DNA of 64,000 nt from CAYSRJ01 sp964521865 (GCA_964521865.1 CAZFTJ010000002.1:124001-188000), one strand, 5' to 3'. Numbered from the stretch's first letter, positions 45,461 through 54,814 are shown. Notes: generated by a model not told the origin, from the letters alone. Translations and numbers: made by a program.

Positions 45461-46300
45461 TCACTTGATTGACCCGGACATAACCCCTTCTCTAAAAAAT
45501 CGCTGAGCGACAAAGTAAATAACAATAATCGGTAGTGCGGCGATTACGAGCGCACTCATTATATGCGTCATATTCGCATGCCCGTACAGACCCTGAAACT
45601 TTGCTATTGCAACCATTATGGTCTGTTTTTCCTGCTTCTGGAGAAAAATAAAGGCAAAGAGTATATCATTCCACATGATAGAAAAATTGATAACCGCGAG
45701 CACAATGATACCCGCCTTTGAAAGCGGGATAAATATTCTGAAGAGCAACCCGAACCTGCTGCACCCGTCAATTACGGCCGCTTCAATTATCTCATCCGGT
45801 ATTCCCTTGAGGTAGGTTGTCATAAGATAAATCGAAAAAGCAAGATTGAGTGCAACGTATATGATGATGATCCCGATGTAGGTATTGGTGAGGTGCAGTT
45901 TTCCCATCTGAAGGAACAGAGGTATGACGAGTGCCATGGGAGATATGTACATCGTCGACAGAATGAGATAACTCATGAGGTTTCTTCCCGTAAAATTCAG
46001 GAGTGTAAATATAAATCCGGATATGAGAGCAATGAATATCGAGATAAGTACACTGGTTCCACAGATAATCAGGCTGTTTCTGAAGGTTATGCCGATATTC
46101 CCTTGACCCCAGACGTAAGAGAAATTTTTCAGATTCAAACTCCTGGGCGGTGCGAATTGATTCGCTTCGAACTCCGGCCCTGTTTTCAGCGCATTTGCAA
46201 TCAGGTAATACAGTGCAAAAAGGATGGTGATAGAAATGAAAATGAATACAATTTGAACAAATATCTTATAAAGTAGCGTTGAAGATTTATTTTTAATCAA
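45461..46300 (-). CDS. ABC transporter permease, MalG-like (second importer)
   Basis: 279 residues from a TTG that overlaps the stop of the preceding permease by 4 bases (TTGA). Six membrane segments; EAA loop 'IPDEIIEAAVIDGCSRFGLL'. CUT1-type. Ends close to the FAD oxidoreductase, suggesting one operon from 48640 to 43144 or beyond. Confidence 0.93.
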   Translation of the reverse strand: MIKNKSSTLLYKIFVQIVFIFISITILFALYYLIANALKTGPEFEANQFAPPRSLNLKNFSYVWGQGNIGITFRNSLIICGTSVLISIFIALISGFIFTLLNFTGRNLMSYLILSTMYISPMALVIPLFLQMGKLHLTNTYIGIIIIYVALNLAFSIYLMTTYLKGIPDEIIEAAVIDGCSRFGLLFRIFIPLSKAGIIVLAVINFSIMWNDILFAFIFLQKQEKQTIMVAIAKFQGLYGHANMTHIMSALVIAALPIIVIYFVAQRFFREGVMSGSIK

Positions 46301-47187
46301 AACACTCCCTCCCCCTTCCGCCTGGAGAAAGAACGTACATAGATAACAACAAGAACCATCGTAATGATAAAAAGGACGACAGCTACCGATGCTCCCATTC
46401 CAATCTTGCCCATACGAAATGTAAGAAAATAGATATAATACTCGAGCACTGTGGTCGCATACCCCGGTCCGCCGTTTGTCGATACAAGCACAACCCCGAA
46501 AAGATTATTTAATACAAAGATAGTCATCGTTACGGTATATAGTTTCATAATACGTGTTAAATAGGGAATGGTTATATACCGCATGAGCTGAAACTCTCCT
46601 GCACCGTCAATCATTGCGGCTTCATAAACACTCGGCGAAGCTTTACTCAATTCTGCAAGAAATATTATGGTCGAGAATCCCAGCTCCCTCCAGATGATAA
46701 TCCAGCACAATGCGAAGATTGCGGATTTACTGTTGCCGAACCAGTCGACGACAAGAAAATCAAGGTGGAGGCTTCTCAGGATATTATTGACAGGTCCGTA
46801 AAGATTTAACAGATATGTCCATATTATGCTGGCTACTACAACAGGTATAATCGACGTAAGAAAAAATAACCAACGATAAAACCTGTATCCGGCGATCCTG
46901 CGGTATATATTATGCGCAATAAAAACAGTCAGGAAAATAACCACCGGTATTACGACAACAATTATAATAAAGCTTCTCAGAAAAGGGGCGGTGAGATAGC
47001 CTTTTGAAATTATTGTTTCAAAATAATGGAAATTATTAAACTGCGTAGTATACCTGTACCCCTGCCATCTGACAAGACTAAAAACAAATAATCTGATTAT
47101 CTGGTACCCGAAGATAAAAACAAGAACGATGATTGCAGGTGTCAGGTAGGCATACGCAACTGTATCTTCTCTTTTTAAATGCTTCAT
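46297..47187 (-). CDS. ABC transporter permease, MalF-like (second importer)
   Basis: 296 residues, six membrane segments, EAA loop 'ASPSVYEAAMIDGAGEFQLM'. Preceded by a hairpin at 47281-47312. Pairs with the MalG-like permease through the 4-base overlap. No ATPase gene nearby. Confidence 0.93.
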   Translation of the reverse strand: MKHLKREDTVAYAYLTPAIIVLVFIFGYQIIRLFVFSLVRWQGYRYTTQFNNFHYFETIISKGYLTAPFLRSFIIIVVVIPVVIFLTVFIAHNIYRRIAGYRFYRWLFFLTSIIPVVVASIIWTYLLNLYGPVNNILRSLHLDFLVVDWFGNSKSAIFALCWIIIWRELGFSTIIFLAELSKASPSVYEAAMIDGAGEFQLMRYITIPYLTRIMKLYTVTMTIFVLNNLFGVVLVSTNGGPGYATTVLEYYIYFLTFRMGKIGMGASVAVVLFIITMVLVVIYVRSFSRRKGEGVF

Positions 47188-47280
47188 ATTCCTGCACTAT
47201 TTTCCATTTACAAAAATGACGCTTCATCCTGATATTGTTCGAATGCTCTATGTCCTAATAATGCCGCTCATCTGAGCAGT

Positions 47281-47312
47281 AAGTGGGAAAGCAGGGCACA
47301 CTTTCCCACTTT
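47281..47312 (-). promoter_or_regulatory. Hairpin between second binding-protein and permease genes
   Basis: AAGTGGGAAAG (47281-47291) and CTTTCCCACTT (47302-47312) form a perfect 11-bp stem with a 10-base loop. It lies 35 bp after the solute-binding-protein stop on the minus strand and probably tunes expression of the downstream permeases or protects the binding-protein mRNA. Confidence 0.75.
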
Positions 47313-47347
47313 ACCGTTGTTTTAACCAGATGTCCACAAATTACAGA

Positions 47348-48640
47348 TTATTCGATATTCGTTGCTTCCGAGACCCTTCTTGCAAACTCTTCATACGTAA
47401 TTTCACCGTGGAAATAGGGGGTGAGGCTTCTTATCGTTTCATCATACTGTCCGCCGACAAGCACCTCATATGGACAGATAGTAACCTCTCCTTTATGTTT
47501 CACATAGTAAAACTGCATATTCGGCGTAAGGGATGAGACGTCGGTGACTTTTACTTTCATATTTGCAGGCACAACCCCGTAATCAGTTAGCATTTTAGAC
47601 TGCCATTTCTCACTCACAAAGTATTCAATTGCTTTAGCCGCCTCTTTGGGATATTTCGTCCAGTTGGAAATCGTCAGACAGTATCCGAGGCCGGGAACCT
47701 TTTTACTTAAGGCGCCGTTTCCAAACGCAACATGGAGTTCATAGCCGACATCATCTTCACTTATCTGCCCCTTTTTGATTGCAGAAACGTATTGGCTGTT
47801 GATAAACCAATTAAAAGCACATTCACCGCTTGAAAATTTTGAAAAGTAATTGGAGGCATAATCGAGGGTCTCTCCGGCAGGATCTAAATATCCTTTATCA
47901 TAAAGATACTTGTACTTTTTCATAGCATCCCTCATTTTGGGCTCATCGAAGTTCGCCTTAGCAAAGTAATCCGCGAGCTCTTTCTCATTATCAAAATATT
48001 GATACATCATATCGAGGAGCCAGAATTCATGGACAATTCCCTCTTTATTTGCAAAGGAAATCGGCACTACGCCAATCTGTTTCACCTTTTCGCAGGCATT
48101 TATGAAGTCTTCCCACGAATTGCTGAAGTTATTCACGTCAACACCGGCTTTTGTCAGTATCGCCTTGTTGTACACAAGATAGTTGATATCGTTGAATACC
48201 GGCACTCCCCACAACTTACCATCTGCATCGGTATTGGCTACAATCGTGCCCTGGTTCAGGTCATTCAACACACCTTTGGGTATAAGGTTGTTAACAGGCT
48301 GATAAACACCACCCTGCCCCCTGAGCATGGTTGATGATCGTCCCGACCAGTCCCAGGATATATCAAAGCCGCTCTGAGAAACTCCTGCAGCTGTGAGAAG
48401 ATCAATGACATCCTCAACGGGGTTTTCAACTATCTCCACCTGAAAATTTTCATTGGCATTGATGTCTGCAATGACCGCCTTGTACCATTCTGACAGACCA
48501 CTACCTGCCTCATTCTGCCAGAACACCAGAGTTGGCTTTTCAGCAACTTTTTCTTTAGAGCCTCCTGCGTAAACAAAAAATGAAAACACTAAAAGAATGG
48601 TAAAAATAACTACCCCATACCAAACTAGCTTTTTACTCAT
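47348..48640 (-). CDS. ABC transporter solute-binding protein (family 1)
   Basis: 430 residues from the ATG at 48640 (GAGGAGG upstream). Signal peptide to residue 25 (VYA, then GGSKE). Mature protein: 'LVFWQNEAGSGLSEWYKAVI', 'NENFQVEIVENP' and 'WGVPVFNDINYLVYNKAIL'. Divergent in sequence from the first binding protein, so a different ligand is likely. Position with MttB-family and FAD oxidase genes suggests a methylated amine or related compound. Confidence 0.92.
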   Translation of the reverse strand: MSKKLVWYGVVIFTILLVFSFFVYAGGSKEKVAEKPTLVFWQNEAGSGLSEWYKAVIADINANENFQVEIVENPVEDVIDLLTAAGVSQSGFDISWDWSGRSSTMLRGQGGVYQPVNNLIPKGVLNDLNQGTIVANTDADGKLWGVPVFNDINYLVYNKAILTKAGVDVNNFSNSWEDFINACEKVKQIGVVPISFANKEGIVHEFWLLDMMYQYFDNEKELADYFAKANFDEPKMRDAMKKYKYLYDKGYLDPAGETLDYASNYFSKFSSGECAFNWFINSQYVSAIKKGQISEDDVGYELHVAFGNGALSKKVPGLGYCLTISNWTKYPKEAAKAIEYFVSEKWQSKMLTDYGVVPANMKVKVTDVSSLTPNMQFYYVKHKGEVTICPYEVLVGGQYDETIRSLTPYFHGEITYEEFARRVSEATNIE

Positions 48641-48721
48641 TTTTTTTTTCCTCCTCTTAGAATACAATGTTGTCAACGATTAACTCGAAATCTTTTATCA
48701 AATATATGTTTTATCACCTCC

Positions 48722-50161
48722 TTATTTATTTTTATAAAACTCTCTTGCTTTATTTAGAATTTTCTTCACTTCCTTATTCTGTTCGTCTGCTAGGGGTTCG
48801 ACCTTATGATTTTTCAATATTTCATAGAATTTTTCTTCTGCATGAATTATCACATCTTTTTGCCTATTATTTCTCCATTCATGATATGTTAACAAATCAG
48901 CAGATTTAGGTAAATACACCTCTTCCTTAAAATGTTTTCTTGTGTGATTCTTATTGAGAAAATATCCAGGAATTGGTCCGGCATCCTCTATTATATCAAG
49001 AGCAAGAGTTTCATGATTAATTTGTAGTCCTTCAATAAATTTTCCCACCATCCCAGCAATATCATCATCAATTATTGATTGCAAAGGATGATATGCTAGT
49101 TCACCATATAAACCCCCATGAAAAAATGTTCCATTACATCCTGCCAGAGCCATTACAAAAGTAGATATAGATTTTTCATATCCACTCTGATAATCAATTT
49201 TTTTAGAGTTAGCCCATCCAGTATCTGCAAACATAGGTATTTCATATTTTTTCCATATCTGTCCTGCTGCTGCTATATGCAAACAAGAAGTTATATTCCC
49301 GAAGATAGGAGAACCAGACCGCATATTCATAGGCATTGCACCATCTTCGACCATAACTCTTGCTCCAGGATTAACCATCTGAACAAGTACAATTCCCCCA
49401 ATTACTTCAGCATTAAATGCGACCAATGCCCCTCCAATTGTCACAGGTGAAGTACCTCCCATTATCGGGCTGCTCCCTATATTAATCGGAAAACCTGCTT
49501 GAGTATATCGAATAGCAGCCTCACATGCTTCTGAATAATATGTCAATGGAGAAGATGGTAGTACAATCCCGATAATGTCCTGATTTGTAGCTTTTGCCAG
49601 TTCAATAATAAATTGCTCACAGCCTTTTTGATACCCTGTTAATTGAACTTTAGTAGAATATCTTATTTTAGCTGCAACACTTTCTGGAATTGACATAATA
49701 GGAGAGATTCCTTCAATTTCAAAATATGGTGTATACGAACATAATAGATGTAAATTTTCTAGTGAATCCAGAACAATTAAGGCTTCTTTATTCTCTTTTT
49801 TTGTTGCTTTTCTTATTATCCAATTTTCTATAGTTACAATTCCCTTTCCCGGCATATTTGAAAAATATAGAGTGTTTCCTCCTATTCGCAAGCGATGCTT
49901 TGCTGATCTGGATTTTACAGTAAAACTGCTAGGACATTTTCTTAACATCTCCTCAACTATATAACTTGGGATTCTCACTCTATTATTTTCAGAATCAACA
50001 TTACAATCATTTTTTTTAAATATTTTTAATATTTTTTCACTTTCAAACCTCAATCCTACATTCTCAAGTATTTCAAGAGTGCTTTTATGAATTATGTCTA
50101 ACTGTTCTTCTGTTAATATTTCAAGTGGCTTAATATTGCGAGTAAATCCCTTCAATGACAT
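48722..50161 (-). CDS. MttB-family (trimethylamine methyltransferase-like) protein without pyrrolysine
   Basis: 479 residues from the ATG at 50161, with GAGG 7 bases upstream; a longer start at 50179 lacks a site. MttB-superfamily TIM-barrel features: 'PLEILTEEQLDIIHKSTLEI', 'IGIVLPSSPLTYYSEACEA', 'GSSPIMGGTSPVTIGGALV', 'NPGARVMVEDGAMPM'. It reads through without an in-frame amber codon, so it resembles the glycine-betaine-type MtgB enzymes rather than pyrrolysine MttB. No corrinoid protein or reactivase is in the window. Markedly AT-richer than neighbours, suggesting acquisition by transfer. Confidence 0.9.
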   Translation of the reverse strand: MSLKGFTRNIKPLEILTEEQLDIIHKSTLEILENVGLRFESEKILKIFKKNDCNVDSENNRVRIPSYIVEEMLRKCPSSFTVKSRSAKHRLRIGGNTLYFSNMPGKGIVTIENWIIRKATKKENKEALIVLDSLENLHLLCSYTPYFEIEGISPIMSIPESVAAKIRYSTKVQLTGYQKGCEQFIIELAKATNQDIIGIVLPSSPLTYYSEACEAAIRYTQAGFPINIGSSPIMGGTSPVTIGGALVAFNAEVIGGIVLVQMVNPGARVMVEDGAMPMNMRSGSPIFGNITSCLHIAAAGQIWKKYEIPMFADTGWANSKKIDYQSGYEKSISTFVMALAGCNGTFFHGGLYGELAYHPLQSIIDDDIAGMVGKFIEGLQINHETLALDIIEDAGPIPGYFLNKNHTRKHFKEEVYLPKSADLLTYHEWRNNRQKDVIIHAEEKFYEILKNHKVEPLADEQNKEVKKILNKAREFYKNK

Positions 50162-50399
50162 ATAATTCCTCATTAACATTCTGAATTAATGAAATTACAC
50201 ATATAAGACCAAGTTATCTAAGTACCCTCCTAATGGGTGTAATCAAATATATTTTATTATCTGGGCCTCATAATAGCCACTCTCGTCTTCTGCTTGACAT
50301 ATTGGATAATTGTTTGATAGTAAAATAGTTATTTAAAAGTTTCTACCCAAGATAAGTATAAAATACATGTATTATTAAATGGTAATGTTCAGCATAAAT

Positions 50400-51431
50400 T
50401 TATACACGTATTACCATACCTTTTTTCTGGGATTTGTACGCTGCTTGTATAATTTTGAAATTCTTCAGCGCCTCTTCACCGCTGTTCATCGGGCTTCGCT
50501 TTTTCTCAACCGCATCGATAAAATCTTCAACTTCGGCCCGGTACATATTCTTGAGCTCGGCTCTGACCTCAACCGGTTCTATCCCGCCTCGCTCCTGCCG
50601 CGCATCGTACCCCTTCTCCTCTTTCTGAAGGTACGCAACCATTCTGCCTCCTGCCACCTGCGAAACCGTTCCTTCAGCCATGAGACTCCCCTTTGTGCCG
50701 TATAATTCCAGAACGCCTTTTGCGGCTTCATCGGGAATATTGAAAAATGAATCGCATACCCCGTACGCGCCGTTCTTAAACCTCAGCAGTATCACGCCCG
50801 AATCTTCAACCGGGTATTCGTGGGTCTGTGCCCCATTGAAAGAGGAAACCGATTCAACATCCCCGAACATATACCTGAGAATGTCGACCGTGTGAATCGC
50901 CATGTCCATGAGCGCTCCTCCGCCTCCCTTTTCCGGGTCCTGGCGCCAGACTCCGGGTATAGGCGGATACCAGCAGGTAAGCTGGCCCCTTCCCATCACG
51001 GGCCTCCCGAGATCGCCATTTTCAATCATCTCCTTCGCCTTTATATGGTATCCGTGATACCGCATCATAAAACCCACCTGAAGGGTTACGCCTCTTGTGT
51101 CACAATACTCGATTACTTTATCAGTTTCTTTTACTGTGGTAGCGAGTGGTTTTTCGCAGAGAATATGCTTTCGGGCATCAGCCGCCTTCATTATCTGCCC
51201 CGTATGGGCGAAAACCGGCGTTCCGATGTATACGGCCTGAATATCATCGTTTTTAAAAAGCTCGTCCTCTTTGGTCGTAAACGTTCCGACTCCGTATCTT
51301 TGCGCAACGTCTTTGGCAAGCTCTTCCCTGATATCCTCGACCGCCAGAACCTTCACCTTACCGGATGAAACCATACCGGGTATTGTTCTCCGGTCTGCTA
51401 TTCCGCCGCACCCGATAATCCCGAAATTCAT
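50400..51431 (-). CDS. Gfo/Idh/MocA-family oxidoreductase
   Basis: 343 residues. NAD(P)-binding start 'MNFGIIGCGGIADRRTIPGM', the conserved lysine in 'CEKPLATTV' and the catalytic 'DMAIHTVDILRYM' (D-x-x-x-H). Oxidises or reduces a sugar or cyclitol hydroxyl. AGGAG before the ATG. Together with the DegT proteins this is the usual chemistry for amino-sugar or aminocyclitol interconversion. Confidence 0.93.
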   Translation of the reverse strand: MNFGIIGCGGIADRRTIPGMVSSGKVKVLAVEDIREELAKDVAQRYGVGTFTTKEDELFKNDDIQAVYIGTPVFAHTGQIMKAADARKHILCEKPLATTVKETDKVIEYCDTRGVTLQVGFMMRYHGYHIKAKEMIENGDLGRPVMGRGQLTCWYPPIPGVWRQDPEKGGGGALMDMAIHTVDILRYMFGDVESVSSFNGAQTHEYPVEDSGVILLRFKNGAYGVCDSFFNIPDEAAKGVLELYGTKGSLMAEGTVSQVAGGRMVAYLQKEEKGYDARQERGGIEPVEVRAELKNMYRAEVEDFIDAVEKKRSPMNSGEEALKNFKIIQAAYKSQKKGMVIRV

Positions 51432-51639
51432 GGTATAGCTCCTGTATTTTATATTTTGACATATCTTATATCCTTTGTCACTTCACTATTCCACTAATTT
51501 TCTTCATTATTTTATGAAAAATCCGATATTTGGCTGATAGTCTAAACTTTATATTGTTTACCAAAAAATAAAGACATTTTATTTGATATAGCTTTTCATT
51601 TCTCTTTAAACTATTGGGGGTTTGAACAAGTAATAGTTG

Positions 51640-52650
51640 TCAGTCGGATTTTTTTCTGTACTCCGCAGGGGGGATGCCTTCAATTCGTTTAAATGTGCGG
51701 TTGAAGTAGTTGTAATCGTCAAATCCGACTTTATATACGATTTCCTTGATGGGAATATCGGATCGTGCCAGCAACTTCTTTGCGGAATCGATACGTTTTT
51801 GCACGAGGTATTGACTGAATGTAAACCCCGTTATTTTTTTGAATAGCGAGCTGAAATAGTTGGGAGAGAGATACACGGCAGCAGCAACATCGACGAGCCT
51901 GATATTTTTGCTGTAATTCGATTTGATAAACAGCTGCGCCTTCGAGATAATGTCGTTATTCCTCGAATTTCTCCCGTATACGGCTTCAAACTCCTGTGTC
52001 GCCTTTTTTTCGAATTCGAGCACGGATATGCTCAAATCCTTGAGTGCTTTTTCGAGCTTCACCTTTTCATTTTCTTTCCGATGAAGTTCCCTGTTCTTTT
52101 CAATAATCTTTTGCTGCAGAAAAAGTTCGTTTTCCGCAGTGATTATGTAATTTCCAATCAGGGCAAGAAGCTTGACGAAATACTCGAGCTTCTCTCTTTC
52201 GACGACCTTTATCCTGAAATAGCATTCCCTGAGAGATTGTCGATCGATTCCCAGAAAAGACAGGCGTTTATACAGTTTCTCAAATCCATTTTCGGTCGGT
52301 TTCTGGGTAAGCACCTGCCCCGTATAAATCGATCCGATATCCCTCCCCCTGTACACGAGCGGAATTGCAACATCGGTCAAACCTGCATGGCATTCGTAAA
52401 TAAAATAATCGTTACTCTTTTTTGCCTCTTTCAGGCCGTAAATATCGCTCTGTGTGCATCTCTTCATGCCCTCTTTCTTCGACTGGATGATGCTGCAGTA
52501 ATCGCTTTTTTTTGTTTTTGGAAAAAAATCAAGGGTGTATTTAATGCCGGGTGAATGAAAGGAAATCACCATCCCGGTGTTCTGGTAATATATTTCCCTG
52601 ATTTTGTCCAGTATCTCGAGTGTGTTCAGCTCTCTACCATTCACTCCCAC
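51640..52650 (-). CDS. AraC-family regulator with PocR-type sensory domain
   Basis: 336 residues from a GTG at 52650 (GGAG upstream). N-terminal PocR-like domain (about 10-175; 'DYCSIIQSKKEGMKRCTQSD', 'FIYECHAGLTDVAIPLVYRG') of a type that binds small hydrocarbon-derived ligands such as propanediol. A coiled-coil linker (about 180-215) leads to two AraC helix-turn-helix motifs ('IRLVDVAAAVYLSPNYFSSLF', 'IPIKEIVYKVGFDDYNYFN'). First gene of the minus-strand island and its probable regulator. Confidence 0.92.
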   Translation of the reverse strand: MGVNGRELNTLEILDKIREIYYQNTGMVISFHSPGIKYTLDFFPKTKKSDYCSIIQSKKEGMKRCTQSDIYGLKEAKKSNDYFIYECHAGLTDVAIPLVYRGRDIGSIYTGQVLTQKPTENGFEKLYKRLSFLGIDRQSLRECYFRIKVVEREKLEYFVKLLALIGNYIITAENELFLQQKIIEKNRELHRKENEKVKLEKALKDLSISVLEFEKKATQEFEAVYGRNSRNNDIISKAQLFIKSNYSKNIRLVDVAAAVYLSPNYFSSLFKKITGFTFSQYLVQKRIDSAKKLLARSDIPIKEIVYKVGFDDYNYFNRTFKRIEGIPPAEYRKKSD

Positions 52651-52742
52651 CCATCTCCGATGCCGGTTAATAAGGCTCGCCGATCATTTAATCGATTGTA
52701 TCTTCTCTCAATCGAGGATAAAATTGTACTATTCCATCATAC

Positions 52743-52765
52743 CAGAATGATTAAATTTGACAATG
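52743..52765. promoter_or_regulatory. 23-bp motif upstream of the phosphoesterase gene
   Basis: CAGAATGATTAAATTTGACA followed by ATG, matching 22 of 23 bases with the motif at 54792 before manA. Located in the divergent gap between the AraC gene and the phosphoesterase gene. Includes a TTGACA box. Confidence 0.45.
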
Positions 52766-52852
52766 GAAAAACGGTCGATTGTGAAACCGGGTATGACTCT
52801 TTCACGATTTTAGCTGCAGTACTCGTAATAGTATATAAAGAGATACAAAGCG

Positions 52853-53791
52853 GTGAAAAAAATTATACCACGTATACCAGCTGTACTGACGGCAGTTGTT
52901 TTTCTTTTTCTTATCGCATGCAATGCCACGGAGTACACCTATATACACTTCGCGCTGCCCGATGGTGAAATCCAACTCTCCTTTTCCGCAGCTGCCGATA
53001 TGAGGGATTACACGGGAAACAAAATAGATTATTTCAGAAACACATGTGAACAGCTCGCCTTCGGAGGTCCGGGGAGCTTTATGGTCTCTCCGGGCGATGT
53101 GGACCCTCCTGAACGAACCCTTAAAACAATACGAAATTACATCGGGGAAGACTATCTCTGGTATCCGGTAACCGGAAACCATGAGGCCGAAACAACGGCC
53201 GACATGAACTGGCTCAGGAGCTTCAATACGGGCGGGAACAGCCTCCCCAAAGTTGTGAATACCGGCCCGCCAGGATCCATTGAAACAACCTACAGCTTCG
53301 ACTATGGCGATACACACTTTGTCGTACTGAACGAGTATTTCGACGGCTCGAGCGATACCGGAACCGACGGAGATATAACCGATTCCCTCTACAGCTGGCT
53401 CGTAGGCGATTTGAATGCGAACACGAAACCGGTGATCATCGTATTCGGTCACGAACCGGCATACCCGCAACCGGATGAAGAAAGCGGGCGAATCAGACAC
53501 GCCGAAGACTCTTTGAACAAGTATGCGGCAAACAGGGACCGCTTCTGGAGCACACTCGCCTCTTTCGGGGTGAAGGCCTACGTATGCGGCCATACCCACG
53601 GCTACAGCGCGGTTATGATCGACGGGGGGTGGCAGATCGACGTTGGGCATGCGAGGGGTACGGGAGATACCGGAACGGCAAGCACCTTTGTTATGTTCTA
53701 CGTCATGAAAAACGGGGATGTCTGGTTTTATACATACCGGCTGAACACAGTTGAAAACACATGGGAGCTCACCGATCAAAGCAGGCTATAA
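52853..53791 (+). CDS. Calcineurin-like metallophosphoesterase lipoprotein
   Basis: 312 residues from a GTG with a weak ribosome site. Lipobox 'LFLIAC' with Cys23, so a membrane-anchored lipoprotein. Metal motifs: 'AAADMRDY', 'SPGDVDPPERT', 'VTGNHEAE', 'VFGHEPAYP' and 'VCGHTHGYS'. Such enzymes cleave phosphomono- or diesters outside the cytoplasm. The predicted first metal-binding D-x-H motif is weak. It converges with the PIG-L gene after 28 bp. Confidence 0.88.
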   Translation: MKKIIPRIPAVLTAVVFLFLIACNATEYTYIHFALPDGEIQLSFSAAADMRDYTGNKIDYFRNTCEQLAFGGPGSFMVSPGDVDPPERTLKTIRNYIGEDYLWYPVTGNHEAETTADMNWLRSFNTGGNSLPKVVNTGPPGSIETTYSFDYGDTHFVVLNEYFDGSSDTGTDGDITDSLYSWLVGDLNANTKPVIIVFGHEPAYPQPDEESGRIRHAEDSLNKYAANRDRFWSTLASFGVKAYVCGHTHGYSAVMIDGGWQIDVGHARGTGDTGTASTFVMFYVMKNGDVWFYTYRLNTVENTWELTDQSRL

Positions 53792-53819
53792 AAAGACTTC
53801 TCCCCGTACTCGCTTAAAT

Positions 53820-54611
53820 TCAATATACACCGGCTGGAATCTGTTCTTTTACAAGGTCTCCGAGCACCTCTTTCAGGATATTATCCCGGGGATACGCATT
53901 GCCCCTGTGCTGTATGAAGCCTTCGGCGTACGCGAACCCGCTTTTCTCACCGTAGCATCGGGCGGTATTTTTCATCGTTTCGATATACTGGTCCATACCG
54001 TGCTGCTCCATAAGCCAGTCCCGCTGGCTTTTATGGCATGCGAGCATACCGGCCTTGAACTGAATTTGCGCTGAGACATCGACATGTATCTTCTGGGGCA
54101 CGAAATCGCCATAAATGTCCATTCCCTCGAGCGGGGACCAGTAGAACAGGAAGGGTATACGGGATGTCCTTTTACACGGCATCGCCGAAAAGGTCTGATA
54201 ATTCGGAATAGACGCAGCAAAGCATGCGGTTCTCACCAGGCGGCTCGTTACCTCGTGGTCGATCATATAATCCTCATGAGGATGAGTGAACACGATGAGA
54301 GGATCAACCGTTCTCACGAGCTCGGTTACCTTCATCTTGGTCCGGTCGTCGAGCTCTATACGAAGATCACGTTCCCCGAGCGGATACAGTGAAGCGCCGA
54401 GAAGAGCCGCTGCATCCTCCGCTTCTTTTCTCCTCGTTTTTGTAATGCTCTCCTGATCCTCGACCATTGAGCCGCAATCACCGTTCGTCAGTACTCCGAT
54501 GCTGATCTCATACCCTCTGTCCATGAGAAGTTTAAGAATCCCCGAGCACATGAACTCGACATCGTCCGGATGCGCCCCCACAGCAAGAACCTTCTTATTG
54601 CCTTCAGCCAT
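53820..54611 (-). CDS. PIG-L-family deacetylase
   Basis: 263 residues, GGAGG before the ATG. Zinc motif 'AVGAHPDDVEF' plus 'THPHEDYMIDHEVTSRLV'. The family deacetylates N-acetylglucosamine-containing or similar substrates (LmbE, MshB, BshB). Sits near a phosphoesterase and mannose isomerase and close to the DegT/Gfo genes, consistent with amino-sugar metabolism; substrate not determined. Confidence 0.92.
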   Translation of the reverse strand: MAEGNKKVLAVGAHPDDVEFMCSGILKLLMDRGYEISIGVLTNGDCGSMVEDQESITKTRRKEAEDAAALLGASLYPLGERDLRIELDDRTKMKVTELVRTVDPLIVFTHPHEDYMIDHEVTSRLVRTACFAASIPNYQTFSAMPCKRTSRIPFLFYWSPLEGMDIYGDFVPQKIHVDVSAQIQFKAGMLACHKSQRDWLMEQHGMDQYIETMKNTARCYGEKSGFAYAEGFIQHRGNAYPRDNILKEVLGDLVKEQIPAGVY

Positions 54612-54791
54612 TCGTCTCCTCCGCTTCGAAAAAGATTGTCAAATGTATTGAAGCAATACCCGTACGCGGATAGAATAATAGTATACGGTCAAACCGCAGC
54701 AAAATCCATCTGAGCTCCACACTATAGACGGAGTAGGCATACACTCGCCGTATAAAACAATGGATAACCGTAGTATACTGTTTTATAATAA

Positions 54792-54814
54792 CAGAATGGT
54801 TAAATTTGACAATG
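54792..54814. promoter_or_regulatory. 23-bp motif upstream of manA
   Basis: CAGAATGGTTAAATTTGACA followed by ATG; a near copy of the motif at 52743. It lies 75 bp before the manA start. Includes a TTGACA box, though no good -10 follows at the standard spacing. Confidence 0.45.

Noticed and set aside
50290..50330. TTGACA with a TAGTAA box 18 bases later on the plus strand
   Set aside because: No plus-strand gene follows; the downstream gene is on the minus strand.
52802..53779. 325-codon minus-strand open frame
   Set aside because: Antisense to the metallophosphoesterase, which has lipobox and all metal motifs.
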